Assembly (NCBI RefSeq): GCF_034932185.1
Contig: NZ_JAYGHW010000089.1
Span: 124,001-188,000, forward strand
Direction: 5' to 3'
Origin: Spirulina sp034932185
Lineage (GTDB): Bacteria; Cyanobacteriota; Cyanobacteriia; Cyanobacteriales; Spirulinaceae
DNA length: 64,000 nt
Shown here: in pieces, positions 9,413-17,642 of the stretch
Numbering within the stretch: position 1 is the first letter of the stretch
Layout of the letters: the number at the start of each line of letters is the position of its first letter
Program-made: the position numbers and the translations under genes
Notes under the pieces: model-generated
The model's database searches: none
What the model saw: the letters and a program-made list of their open reading frames with translations, nothing else
What the model was told of the DNA's origin: nothing

Positions 9413-9740
9413 TAAAAGATGATTATCAAAGTAATGGGATACAAGCCTGCCCTAGGGCGGATTGCCGTGAGCCTACAGTTTAACGCCAATGCTATCATAA
9501 TCGACGAACGGGGGGCGATCGCTCCCCCTTCACTCCCCAACAGATGCTAAACCCCATCAAGGATCAAAGGGTGAGTCGGAGATCAGCAGCAGCAATGGTT
9601 CCAGAGCCAGAACCTCGGTGATTTGGCCCAAAGACGGGGGCGTTGATCAGCGATTAGCGATCTTGTTGGCTGTGTTATGCTTTATCAATAACGTGCCTTT
9701 TAGGGCAATTCATGGGTTACGGAGCAATATTAATACGGCC
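9413..9740. other. Intergenic region between divergent helicase and phycobiliprotein-like genes
   Basis: About 330 bases without a supported gene. It holds a HIP1 site near 9515 and two divergent upstream regions. An open frame from 9618 runs into the downstream gene, but family alignment starts at the ATG at 9741, so the upstream part is taken as leader. No clear promoter hexamers can be assigned. Confidence 0.5.
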
Positions 9741-10451
9741 ATGATTAAAAACTCAAATCGGAACAATATTTTAGAAATCATCAATTCTTCTGATGCTAAA
9801 GGAGTTTATGTTGACAATGCGGATCTAGAAAAATTAAAAGAATATTTTCAAGCTAAAGCACAAAGAATAACTGTCGTAGTAGCCATCAGTTCTAATGTGA
9901 CAGCAATAATTAAAGAGACAATGGCAAAGCAATCTTCTCTTGCCAATTGTTTTAGTAAAAATCATACAACTCGTCAATACGCTGCTTGTATGCGTGACTT
10001 GAGTTTTTTCCTGCAATATTTGAACTATGCCATCCTAGCTGATGACATTTCCCTTCTAGATGATCCAGTGCTCGACGGGGTCACAGAAATATATACAGTC
10101 CTGAATATTTCGATAGATACAACAGTAAAATTTATCAGAGCCATGCAAGAAGCTACAAGTTGTATAGTTGGCCATGAAAATAGCTACATTATTGCTGATA
10201 GTTTTGATTATCTTTGTGATAAATTAACACAGAAACTCAACGTGATTGAATCTAGCGTCAATGTAGTTTCTGAATCTTTTAAAGATGGGCAAGCTTCCAA
10301 TCTAAAGAATGATTCTGAATGGCTATATTCTGATAACTGGCTGACAAATCTGATTGGGTCAATTTCCGATGAGTCTGCGTTTGTTAAAGCTTTGGAATAT
10401 GGACGCAGTTTCCGGCAGTCTGATCAACTTATTGATGCTGATATTGAGTAA
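9741..10451 (+). CDS. Allophycocyanin-beta-like phycobiliprotein domain with C-terminal antitoxin-like tail
   Basis: A 236-residue protein. Residues 1-165 align well with the allophycocyanin beta/ApcF family: NILEIINSSDAKG at the N-terminus, the globin-like helices, and the chromophore region TTRQYAACMRDLSFFLQYL, with the bilin-attachment Cys83, Arg85 and Asp86 all kept. The motifs YAILADDISLLDD and VLDGVTEIYTVLN match the family's LAGD...LDERVLNGLKETYNSLG region. A normal subunit ends near residue 165; here about 70 extra residues follow, ending in WLTNLIGSISDESAFVKALE and YGRSFRQSDQLIDADIE. That tail looks like the toxin-binding end of VapB-type antitoxins. Stop and the start of the PIN gene are 2 bases apart. 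Base composition is clearly more AT-rich than the neighbours, suggesting transfer. The ATG at 9741 is chosen because family similarity begins there; an upstream in-frame start at 9618 would add 41 unrelated residues. Function is unknown; a bilin-binding antitoxin is the favoured inference. Confidence 0.8.
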   Translation: MIKNSNRNNILEIINSSDAKGVYVDNADLEKLKEYFQAKAQRITVVVAISSNVTAIIKETMAKQSSLANCFSKNHTTRQYAACMRDLSFFLQYLNYAILADDISLLDDPVLDGVTEIYTVLNISIDTTVKFIRAMQEATSCIVGHENSYIIADSFDYLCDKLTQKLNVIESSVNVVSESFKDGQASNLKNDSEWLYSDNWLTNLIGSISDESAFVKALEYGRSFRQSDQLIDADIE

Positions 10452-10453
10452 TT

Positions 10454-10882
10454 GTGAAATATTTGTTAGATACAGACCACATCAGTTTTTTACAGCGTGG
10501 TGCTGGTTCGGAGTTTAGTCAATTAAAGTCCAGGATGTCTAAACATCCAATTTCTGATTTTGCTTTATCCATTATTAGTTTTCATGAGCAAGTCAGAGGT
10601 GCTCACGATTTCATTAATCGCGCCAAAAACAATACTGAGTTGGCGCGTGGATATATGTTGTTACTAGAAATTCAAAAGAGTTTTTCACAAGCTCCTATTT
10701 TACCATTCGATGCTAAAGCGATCACCATATTTGATGAGGTGCGAAGCCAAAAAGTTCGTGTGGCTACAATGGATTTAAGGATTGCGGCGATCGCTATTGC
10801 AAATAACTTGGTTTTATTAACTCGCAACAGTGGAGACTTTAGCAAAGTTCCGAACTTAATCATTGAAGATTGGACAGTGTAG
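10454..10882 (+). CDS. VapC-like PIN-domain ribonuclease toxin
   Basis: A 142-residue PIN protein of the usual VapC length. It shows the acidic cluster of a Mg-dependent RNase: LLDTDHIS (Asp6, Asp8), ISFHEQVRG (Glu), ATMDLRIAAIAIAN (Asp) and the end LLTRNSGDFSKVPNLIIEDW. VapC toxins usually cleave tRNA or rRNA and are held inactive by a co-expressed VapB antitoxin. The start is GTG at 10454, two bases after the stop of the upstream gene, so the two are surely co-transcribed. No conventional RHH or AbrB antitoxin lies next to it; the phycobiliprotein-like gene holds that position. AT-rich like its partner. Confidence 0.9.
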   Translation: MKYLLDTDHISFLQRGAGSEFSQLKSRMSKHPISDFALSIISFHEQVRGAHDFINRAKNNTELARGYMLLLEIQKSFSQAPILPFDAKAITIFDEVRSQKVRVATMDLRIAAIAIANNLVLLTRNSGDFSKVPNLIIEDWTV

Positions 10883-11050
10883 AGTAGATAGTCTAATGTT
10901 GGAGCCGATCCCTCACAAGCTATCTTTTTTTCTCTGTCCCCAATCAGATCATCATCAACGCAGAAGCGCGATCGCCCCCCTTGGGATACTATCGAAGGTA
11001 GACCACCCCGCTGAGAAGTGCGATCGCCCTTTTCGCCATCAAGCTGATCC

Positions 11051-11776
11051 ATGAACACCCAAACATGCAAAATTGGTAAAATTGATCGCCTCTGGCTGGT
11101 TTTATTGTTGATGGCTGGGGGAGTCATCAGCGCCTATCTGGCAACGAGTATTTTCGATGCCACAGTCCTCCTGTCTGGCGTTCTCTGCGTTGGCCTGATT
11201 GCCATTGGTCGCCGCGCCGGATACCTGATCGGCCTCTATAACAGCCTTGCCTACTCAGTTCTTGCCTACAATAACGGACTCTTTGGAGAGGTCTATCTCA
11301 ACCTGCTTTTTTTCATTCCCACCAGCCTGATCGGTTATGTCCTGTGGTCTCGCCACACTCAGCAGGATCAGACCGTGGCGATGCGGCAACTGAATGGGCG
11401 GCAGCGGGGGGCGATCGCCTCCCTTTGCATCCTTTGCACCGTGGGACTGGGGTTTCTCCTCGCCCTCAATCCTCACCAGAATACGCCTTTCATCGATGCC
11501 ACTACCAATGTATTGTCCATCGTCGCCACATTCTTGATGATGGGGCGGTACAAGGAGCAGTGGCTCTTCTACATTCTCCTTAACATCGTGACAATTGTGA
11601 TGTGGTTGCTGCGCTTCCAAGCTGGGGGCGCGGCGGGGGATTTAATGGTTTTAATGTGGTTGTTGTTTTTGCTTAATGCTTTGTTTGGCTATTGGCGTTG
11701 GCATCTCGGCGTACAGCGATCTAAGGGAGCAAATCCTTCTGTAAATATTGAGGCAAAAAAATGCGACGGGGTTTAA
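11051..11776 (+). CDS. pnuC: Nicotinamide riboside transporter PnuC-like membrane protein
   Basis: A 241-residue hydrophobic protein with about seven membrane segments. PnuC-type features include GYLIGLYNSLAYSVLAYNNG early and KEQWLFYILLNIVTIVMWLL near the C-terminus, the region that lines the substrate path in PnuC. It imports nicotinamide riboside by facilitated diffusion, with uptake driven by phosphorylation inside the cell. Its 3' end overlaps the NadR-like kinase gene by 16 bases, which strongly supports the substrate assignment over other PnuX vitamins. Upstream (10883-11050) two HIP1-like octamers are present but no riboswitch is recognised. Confidence 0.88.
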   Translation: MNTQTCKIGKIDRLWLVLLLMAGGVISAYLATSIFDATVLLSGVLCVGLIAIGRRAGYLIGLYNSLAYSVLAYNNGLFGEVYLNLLFFIPTSLIGYVLWSRHTQQDQTVAMRQLNGRQRGAIASLCILCTVGLGFLLALNPHQNTPFIDATTNVLSIVATFLMMGRYKEQWLFYILLNIVTIVMWLLRFQAGGAAGDLMVLMWLLFLLNALFGYWRWHLGVQRSKGANPSVNIEAKKCDGV

Positions 11777-12786
11777 CATTGGGTAAATTTGCGCCGTTCC
11801 ATCGGGGGCATCAAATGGTGGTGGAAACTGCCTTGGCTGAGGTGGATGAATTGGTGGTGATGGTTTATGCCACGGATGTGATTGATGTACCGATTCAGGT
11901 TCGCGCTGGCTGGATACAGAAACTCTACCCAATGATCCAGATCATCGAGGCATGGGACGGCCCAACAGGCTATGGTGATACGCCGGAGATCTGTCGTGAG
12001 CAGGAAAACTACATTCTTAAAAAGCTGAACGGTTTAGAGATTACCCATTTTTATTCCAGCGAATTTTATGGCGATCATGTGAGCAAGGCGCTAGGGGCTA
12101 TAGATCGCAGGGTTGATGAAGCCCGTACCGCTGTCCCCATTAGCGGCACGGCTCTCCGCAAGGATTACTTTGCCGGGCGGCAATACCTCGATCCTCTGGT
12201 CTATGCTGATCTGATCACTAAAGTTTGCTTCCTCGGCGCACCTTCAACGGGCAAAACAACCCTCGCTCGCACTCTGGCCCAACGGCACAATACGCTGTGG
12301 ATGCCGGAATACGGTGCAGAATATTGGCTGAAGCACCAGGTTAATCGGCGGATTACGTTGGATCAGTTTGAGGCGATCGCCCCAGAGCATAACCGCAGGG
12401 AAGATACGCTCACCCAGCAGGCCCGTCAGTACCTCTTTTGTGATACAAATGCGATCACAACCTATATCTTTGCAAAGGATTATCACGGCAAGGCTGGCCC
12501 GGTTTTAACGGCATTGGCGCTGAAAGCGGAAAAACGATACGACTTGTTTTTCCTCTGTGATCCAGATATCCCCTACGCGGATACTTGGGATCGCAGTGGT
12601 GATCAGAAACGGCAATGGTTTCAGGATCAGATCCGAGGTGATCTCGCTGAAAGACGATTGCCATTTTTTAGCGTGAGGGGAACGCTGGAGGAGCGAGTTT
12701 TGCAAGTGAACGAAGTTCTCCGACAGTACCGCAAGTTTGGCAATGTGCTGGATGTCCAACCGTCTACCTTTAAAATTCATCACTGA
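11761..12786 (+). CDS. nadR: NadR-type NMN adenylyltransferase / ribosylnicotinamide kinase
   Basis: A 341-residue bifunctional NAD-salvage enzyme. The N-terminal nucleotidyltransferase domain (about residues 1-160) has LGKFAPFHRGHQ, the (H/T)xGH motif, and the ISGTALRKD motif. The C-terminal P-loop kinase domain (about 160-335) starts with CFLGAPSTGKTTLARTLA and has EYGAEYW and the DTNAITTYIFAKDY segment. Kinase converts nicotinamide riboside to NMN; the first domain adenylates NMN to NAD. It lacks the helix-turn-helix repressor domain of enterobacterial NadR, so no regulatory role is expected. It overlaps pnuC by 16 bases, forming an uptake-and-trapping pair. Confidence 0.92.
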   Translation: MRRGLTLGKFAPFHRGHQMVVETALAEVDELVVMVYATDVIDVPIQVRAGWIQKLYPMIQIIEAWDGPTGYGDTPEICREQENYILKKLNGLEITHFYSSEFYGDHVSKALGAIDRRVDEARTAVPISGTALRKDYFAGRQYLDPLVYADLITKVCFLGAPSTGKTTLARTLAQRHNTLWMPEYGAEYWLKHQVNRRITLDQFEAIAPEHNRREDTLTQQARQYLFCDTNAITTYIFAKDYHGKAGPVLTALALKAEKRYDLFFLCDPDIPYADTWDRSGDQKRQWFQDQIRGDLAERRLPFFSVRGTLEERVLQVNEVLRQYRKFGNVLDVQPSTFKIHH

Positions 12787-12822
12787 TCCTCACTCAATGG
12801 CTTAATTGGATACCGAATTGGC

Positions 12823-12849
12823 GTAGGGGCGAAAAATTTTTCGCCCCTA
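12823..12849. repeat. Perfect 26-bp palindromic repeat
   Basis: TAGGGGCGAAAAA and its exact complement, 37 bases after nadR. It is the cleanest copy of the family and could end transcription of the pnuC-nadR operon. Confidence 0.85.
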
Positions 12850-12961
12850 GATCAAGGGTTTCAATGTTGAATAAATCATAAATTTAGCTGATCACCTTGA
12901 ATTTTCAAGACCCATCAATGCTATGATCTGACTAGACTAAACACTTCAATTCAATTAACCA

Positions 12962-14863
12962 GTGCTTGACCAAGAGATCGAACGAGTTTTTCGGTACTTA
13001 AATTGCGCCATTCGTGGGGAATCTTCACAAGCAGCGATCGCCCCTGATCTGGAATTTCCCCCTGATCAATCCCATCCATTCCTCAACCGATTGTGTCACA
13101 TTTTTGATCTTTCGGCATTTGAACGGGATATTATTTTGCTTTGTGCGGGGTTGGAGTTGATCCAGGATTGGGATGGCTTGTGTGGTCAGGCCCAGGGGAA
13201 TTTGCAGCGCAATTATCCAACATTTAGTTTGGCCTTGGCGATTTTTCCCACAGCGGATTGGCAGGCCTTCACGCCGGAATCCCCACTGCGACGCTGGCGA
13301 TTGATCGAAATGGGGGAAAGTCATTCCTTGGTTCATGCCCCATTGCGGTTAGATGAGCGGATTTTGCACTATTTAATGGGGGCGCAGTATTTAGACCGGC
13401 GGCTGGCTGCGGTGGTGGAGTCTGTTTTCGTCCTACAGGGTGAGCTTGTGCCATCCCATGAAGCGATCGCCCATCAAATCATCCAACTTTGGGAACAGGC
13501 TCAGGGTCAACTGCCGATTATTCAACTTTGCGGCACGAATGACGAAACCAAACGGGCGATCGCCCAACAGATTGCCCACCACTTTCAATCCACCCTATTA
13601 ATTGTTGGTGCTGAACTCCTTCCCAAACAGGGGGAAGATTTAACCCTGCTGCAATGTCTCCTAGAACGAGAATGGCAGTTAAATCGCGCCATGATTATGG
13701 TGGAATTAGACGAAGAGGAGCGTCCCGCGCCGGGAATCCTCAGGCTCATGGATAGCCTCCAAGTTCCTGTCCTGTTCAGCACAATCAGCCGTCATCCCCA
13801 ACGCCATCGCACCCTCATCACCTTCGAGGTGAATGCCCCCACCCACTCAGAACAGGAAAACCTGTGGCTCAATACGTTAATGGCGGAAGCAAGGGAGGAG
13901 CGATCGCCAATCGCCCCCCATCAACTGGATCAATTGGTGTCAAATTTTAACCTCACCTCCGGCCAAATCCGCACGGCGGCGATCGCCTGGGCAACGAAAG
14001 AACCCGCCAACTTTGAGCAGCTTTGGGAAGTTTGTCGCCGTCAAAGCCGCCCCCGTTTAGATGAACTCGCCCAACGGATCAAAGCGCGGGCCGGCTGGGA
14101 TGACTTGGTTCTCCCTGAGCGGGAGCGCCAGATCCTTCAGATGATTACCGCCCAAGTTCGGCAACGGATGCAGGTTTATCAAAAATGGGGATTTGGTGGC
14201 TCTCAACAGCGGGGCTTAGGGATCACTGCCCTGTTTGCCGGGGCGAGTGGTACGGGAAAAACCATGGCCGCAGAGGCGATCGCTGCCACCCTCAACCTTG
14301 ACCTCTATCGCATTGATCTGAGTGCGATCGTCAGCAAATACATCGGCGAAACCGAAAAGAATTTACGGAAACTCTTCGATGCAGCGGAAGGCGGCGGGGT
14401 TATATTGCTCTTTGATGAAGCCGATGCCCTCTTTGGCAAACGCAGCGAAGTCAAAGACAGTCATGATCGCCATGCCAACGTTGAAGTCGCCTATCTCCTC
14501 CAACGCATCGAATCCTTCCAAGGCCTCGCCATCCTCACCACCAACCTCAAAGACTCCCTTGATCAAGCCTTCCTCCGTCGCATCCGCTTTTTGATCAACT
14601 TCCCCTTTCCCAAAGCCCCCCAACGGGCCGAAATTTGGCGACGGGCCTTTCCCCCCCAAACCCCCACCCACAACCTCAACTATGACCAACTCGCCAAACT
14701 CGAAATTCCGGGCGGCAATATCAAAAGCATCGCCATGAATGCCGCCTTCATCGCCGCCGAAGCCGGGGAACCGATCCAAATGACACACCTCTCCATTGCC
14801 GCCCAAGGGGAATACTTGAAAAATGGCACAGTCTTAACCGGAGTTGACCTTGAAGACTGGTGA
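12962..14863 (+). CDS. AAA+ ATPase of the contractile-injection-system-associated type
   Basis: A 633-residue protein with a degenerate N-terminal half and a C-terminal AAA+ module. The AAA+ part has Walker A AGASGTGKTMAAEAIA (about residues 425-440), SKYIGETEKNLRKLFDAA, Walker B LLFDEADALFGKRSEVKD (about 482-500), a sensor-1 LTTNLK and the arginine finger in LDQAFLRRIRFLINFPFP. This N-terminal plus AAA layout matches the ATPase found in extracellular contractile injection system (eCIS, Afp15-like) clusters and in related single loci. The DUF4157 protein two genes away is a second eCIS-associated family. No sheath, tube or baseplate genes are in the window. Start: GTG at 12962; no clear ribosome site, so the start is uncertain. 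Confidence 0.82.
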   Translation: MLDQEIERVFRYLNCAIRGESSQAAIAPDLEFPPDQSHPFLNRLCHIFDLSAFERDIILLCAGLELIQDWDGLCGQAQGNLQRNYPTFSLALAIFPTADWQAFTPESPLRRWRLIEMGESHSLVHAPLRLDERILHYLMGAQYLDRRLAAVVESVFVLQGELVPSHEAIAHQIIQLWEQAQGQLPIIQLCGTNDETKRAIAQQIAHHFQSTLLIVGAELLPKQGEDLTLLQCLLEREWQLNRAMIMVELDEEERPAPGILRLMDSLQVPVLFSTISRHPQRHRTLITFEVNAPTHSEQENLWLNTLMAEAREERSPIAPHQLDQLVSNFNLTSGQIRTAAIAWATKEPANFEQLWEVCRRQSRPRLDELAQRIKARAGWDDLVLPERERQILQMITAQVRQRMQVYQKWGFGGSQQRGLGITALFAGASGTGKTMAAEAIAATLNLDLYRIDLSAIVSKYIGETEKNLRKLFDAAEGGGVILLFDEADALFGKRSEVKDSHDRHANVEVAYLLQRIESFQGLAILTTNLKDSLDQAFLRRIRFLINFPFPKAPQRAEIWRRAFPPQTPTHNLNYDQLAKLEIPGGNIKSIAMNAAFIAAEAGEPIQMTHLSIAAQGEYLKNGTVLTGVDLEDW

Positions 14864-14879
14864 ACCATAACTCTACCCG

Positions 14880-15419
14880 TTAGAAAAATTGCGCCATTGC
14901 GCCCGATCGCGCCGCTGCGATCGCCGTTTTTTCCTGTCGTGAAACAGCAATCAAGCCATCCACAAAATTGTTGAGAATCCCCACCAATAAATTGCAACAT
15001 TGATTCACCATCCGGAGATATAAACCGGGCATTTCATCAAAATTAGCTGGGATAATGTAATTGTATTTGAAATAACAGAGAGCGCGATCGCGTTGATAAA
15101 TAAATGCCCCGATGGGAATTTTTTCATTCAACATATCGATCAAGAGTGATAATTCCGTTGCCGCTTCTGGGGGAATATCCTCACTAACAATCATGAAAAA
15201 CTGCAATAGCTCAAAAATAGACATTTCATCTAAAGGGATGAAATTCAAATTCAAATCCAAAAACAATTTTTCCTCACCAATATTCTCAAACCGAATCGCC
15301 AGTAAATCCAATTCTGGATTATCACTGGGATGAGATAATAGCGTTTGATGGTCTAACTCTTCAAACACCGATTGAACATTTTCGAGAAAACGCTTTTGAT
15401 CAGCTTGCATTTTGTTCAT
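14880..15419 (-). CDS. Conserved hypothetical protein (possibly YbjN-like fold)
   Basis: A 179-residue acidic protein of unknown function, ending 16 bases from the convergent AAA+ gene. It has no signal peptide. The N-terminal half (about residues 20-60) reads as beta strands with LDLLAIRFENIGEEKLFLDL. The middle is helical, and IGAFIYQRDRALCYFKYNYI followed by a C-terminal helix resembles the order seen in YbjN/type III secretion chaperone-like proteins. That likeness is weak. Its place between the eCIS-type ATPase and the DUF4157 protein would suit a chaperone or accessory role. Lower GC than its neighbours. Confidence 0.6.
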   Translation of the reverse strand: MNKMQADQKRFLENVQSVFEELDHQTLLSHPSDNPELDLLAIRFENIGEEKLFLDLNLNFIPLDEMSIFELLQFFMIVSEDIPPEAATELSLLIDMLNEKIPIGAFIYQRDRALCYFKYNYIIPANFDEMPGLYLRMVNQCCNLLVGILNNFVDGLIAVSRQEKTAIAAARSGAMAQFF

Positions 15420-15495
15420 AACTTTGGTTAATCAATGAAATTTATAGCAGCAGTCAGTACAGTTAGGATGTTCTACAAATCCGAAACCCGCTTCT

Positions 15496-15512
15496 GGTGG
15501 GCATTGCCCACC
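15496..15512. repeat. Short palindrome GGTGGGCATTGCCCACC
   Basis: Perfect 7-base arms around ATT, followed by CTACG, in the gap between the hypothetical gene and the DUF4157 gene. Elements of this type are widely dispersed in cyanobacterial genomes. Confidence 0.6.
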
Positions 15513-15573
15513 CTACGCGATACTTTGTTAAAGGATGGAATCTCAACAATATACTGAAAACGCTAGATCTGGA

Positions 15574-17505
15574 TTAAACCCCATATTTACTCGCGATCAC
15601 TTTTTCCATCGGTGTGGGTGGTTGTTTTGTTCGATCAATCTTCAAACCTAAGGCATTAATTAACTGTACTGCCTCGGGATCTCCACCTAGCACCCCGCGT
15701 AAATACAAGTCAGATGACAACATCTTCACAAAATCACTGTACATAGAATCTATATTGGTGTAACCGTTCTTTTGCATCATTTCTTCCCGTTTCTGATCCT
15801 TCGGTTTGCCGTCTTTCATTTCTTCTAAACCCAGTAATTGATCCACAAATTTCTTTTTGTTCAATTTTGTTTTAAAGTATTGGTAGATTTTCCGTCCTGC
15901 TAATATCCCCAAACCAACCACTGTAACAATAGGGAAGGTCATCGTTGCTAAACCAACAGCGGTGAGTGCCACTGCTGCTACCCCTTGGACTGCTAATCCG
16001 ATGTTATCCGTGCGGAGTGCCTGTTGATTCCGTTTATTGACCTGTGCGCCCAAGGCAATGTTTTGATCTTGACTATTTTGCAGGTCTCGCGATTGTTGCG
16101 CCCGCTGGTGAGCTTCGTAGGCATTGACTGCACCAGTTGCCGCATCTCCAATGCCAGAGACAATCCCTAACGGAGCCATCACGGCTTTACCCGCTTCTTT
16201 GCTAATGAGTGTGGTAATTTGGGATGTTGCCAGGGCGACATTACTGGCTAAGGTTGCCCCACCTGCGGCGCGATCGCCCGTTTGCAAATCAGAATCTAGT
16301 GCAGAAGTTCCACTCACTTCTAAAGCAATATTCTTGAAGGTCTCAAGGCTAGAACTATCCCCTTTGTCACTTTGTAACAATGGTGATTGACCTCCGGAGG
16401 CACGAACTACCCCTGCAAATTTATCCCAATCAATTGCATTTCCTTTTATAGAAAACTCCCTGAACGATTTTTTGACATCACTTGTAAATTGACAGACGTA
16501 ATAATAGGGTTCCTGAGGTGATCGAGCAAGTTTTTTTTGTTTGACGGTTAAATCAGGGAGAGCCGGTTGAATGATTTTGAGAATTGTTTTTTCTTGAACA
16601 TCTAAGGGCTGCTTCAAAAAATATTCTTGGAAAAGTGCTGCTTTGTTTTGGCGATTAGCTTTACCCTTCAACCAATTAATAATATCGGTAAAAACTTTTG
16701 GAGAAATTGATTCTTTAAGCACAGGACTCATATGCGGTAACGATGCATCTGCAACGCTGCGACGTTCCATTCCCGAATTAAAGTCGTCTCCGTTTCTCTG
16801 AATGATATTGATTTGCGTCAGCGCGTCTATCGTTCGCTGCACCGTGGGGCTACTCCCCTGTTGGATCGTGTGGGTGAGTTCATGGGCGAGGAGTGCTTGG
16901 CCGCTCTTGCTTTCCGGCGCATAGGCTCCCTGGCGAAAAAATACATCCTGGCCGGTGGTGAAGGCTTTGGCTTGGATGGATTGATTCAGTTGATCGGCAG
17001 TGTTGTCTGTATGGATGCGCACCCCGCTAAAATCCGCACCAAAGGCATTTTCTAAGGGATTCCGTAGACTTTCGCTGAGGGTTTGCCCCTTCCCCCGTTC
17101 CCGTTGAATTGATCGCTCTAACTCCGGTGATGCTGCCCCCCCGGCGCTGGCTCCTTGGCGTTGCACGATGGGCTTCATCTGCACAGTTTCGGCTTCCTCC
17201 TCACTACCATCCCCAAAAACCCGCTGCACTGAGGCGGATGAGTTCAATTGCTGCACGACTTGGGAGGCGACGGCATCGGCTTCTTTTTCATATTGATCGC
17301 CTGCTGCCCCGATGGTGAGCTTGGGCATGATCGGCGTAGCGGTTGGGGATAGCTCAGGATTTTGGCTCAGGGCGGTGGACTGGGGAACATCCGAGATAGA
17401 TAGGGTTTGGGCTTTGGGGAAGGGCCGCGCATGGGGCGCAATTTCCGTGCGAGTTTGAGCCGGTGGGCTGGAACTTTTGGCAACTGCTGTATTTTGGCGG
17501 CCCAT
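15574..17505 (-). CDS. DUF4157-domain protein, candidate eCIS-associated cargo or effector
   Basis: A 643-residue protein. A disordered, Pro/Ser/Gln-rich N-terminus (about residues 1-125) leads into a DUF4157 domain (about 130-225). That domain has LRNPLENAFGADFSGVRIHT, a strand with AFTTGQDVFF and the zinc-metallopeptidase-like motif LLAHELTHTIQQ. DUF4157 proteins are strongly associated with extracellular contractile injection systems, where they are thought to be cargo or to help load it. The remaining 400 residues are unrecognised. They include a hydrophobic stretch near residues 505-545 (VQGVAAVALTAVGLATMTFP, then VVGLGILAG) that could span a membrane or be a toxin helix. No immunity gene is evident. 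The ATG begins MGRQNTA. Confidence 0.8.
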   Translation of the reverse strand: MGRQNTAVAKSSSPPAQTRTEIAPHARPFPKAQTLSISDVPQSTALSQNPELSPTATPIMPKLTIGAAGDQYEKEADAVASQVVQQLNSSASVQRVFGDGSEEEAETVQMKPIVQRQGASAGGAASPELERSIQRERGKGQTLSESLRNPLENAFGADFSGVRIHTDNTADQLNQSIQAKAFTTGQDVFFRQGAYAPESKSGQALLAHELTHTIQQGSSPTVQRTIDALTQINIIQRNGDDFNSGMERRSVADASLPHMSPVLKESISPKVFTDIINWLKGKANRQNKAALFQEYFLKQPLDVQEKTILKIIQPALPDLTVKQKKLARSPQEPYYYVCQFTSDVKKSFREFSIKGNAIDWDKFAGVVRASGGQSPLLQSDKGDSSSLETFKNIALEVSGTSALDSDLQTGDRAAGGATLASNVALATSQITTLISKEAGKAVMAPLGIVSGIGDAATGAVNAYEAHQRAQQSRDLQNSQDQNIALGAQVNKRNQQALRTDNIGLAVQGVAAVALTAVGLATMTFPIVTVVGLGILAGRKIYQYFKTKLNKKKFVDQLLGLEEMKDGKPKDQKREEMMQKNGYTNIDSMYSDFVKMLSSDLYLRGVLGGDPEAVQLINALGLKIDRTKQPPTPMEKVIASKYGV

Positions 17506-17642
17506 AATCTTAGCCCTTAAAATGAGGTTTTTCTGATTTTAGCATGGCATAAAGTGACGGACTTGGCGATTAGCTAAAGGTCGAAGATCGCCCCGGAGCA
17601 ATATCGCAGGATCTAATCTGCTGCTGCTGATCCTAGATCGCC

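Noticed and set aside
9618..9740. Extended N-terminus of the phycobiliprotein-like protein
   Set aside because: The extra 41 residues do not resemble phycobiliproteins and the family match begins at the ATG at 9741.
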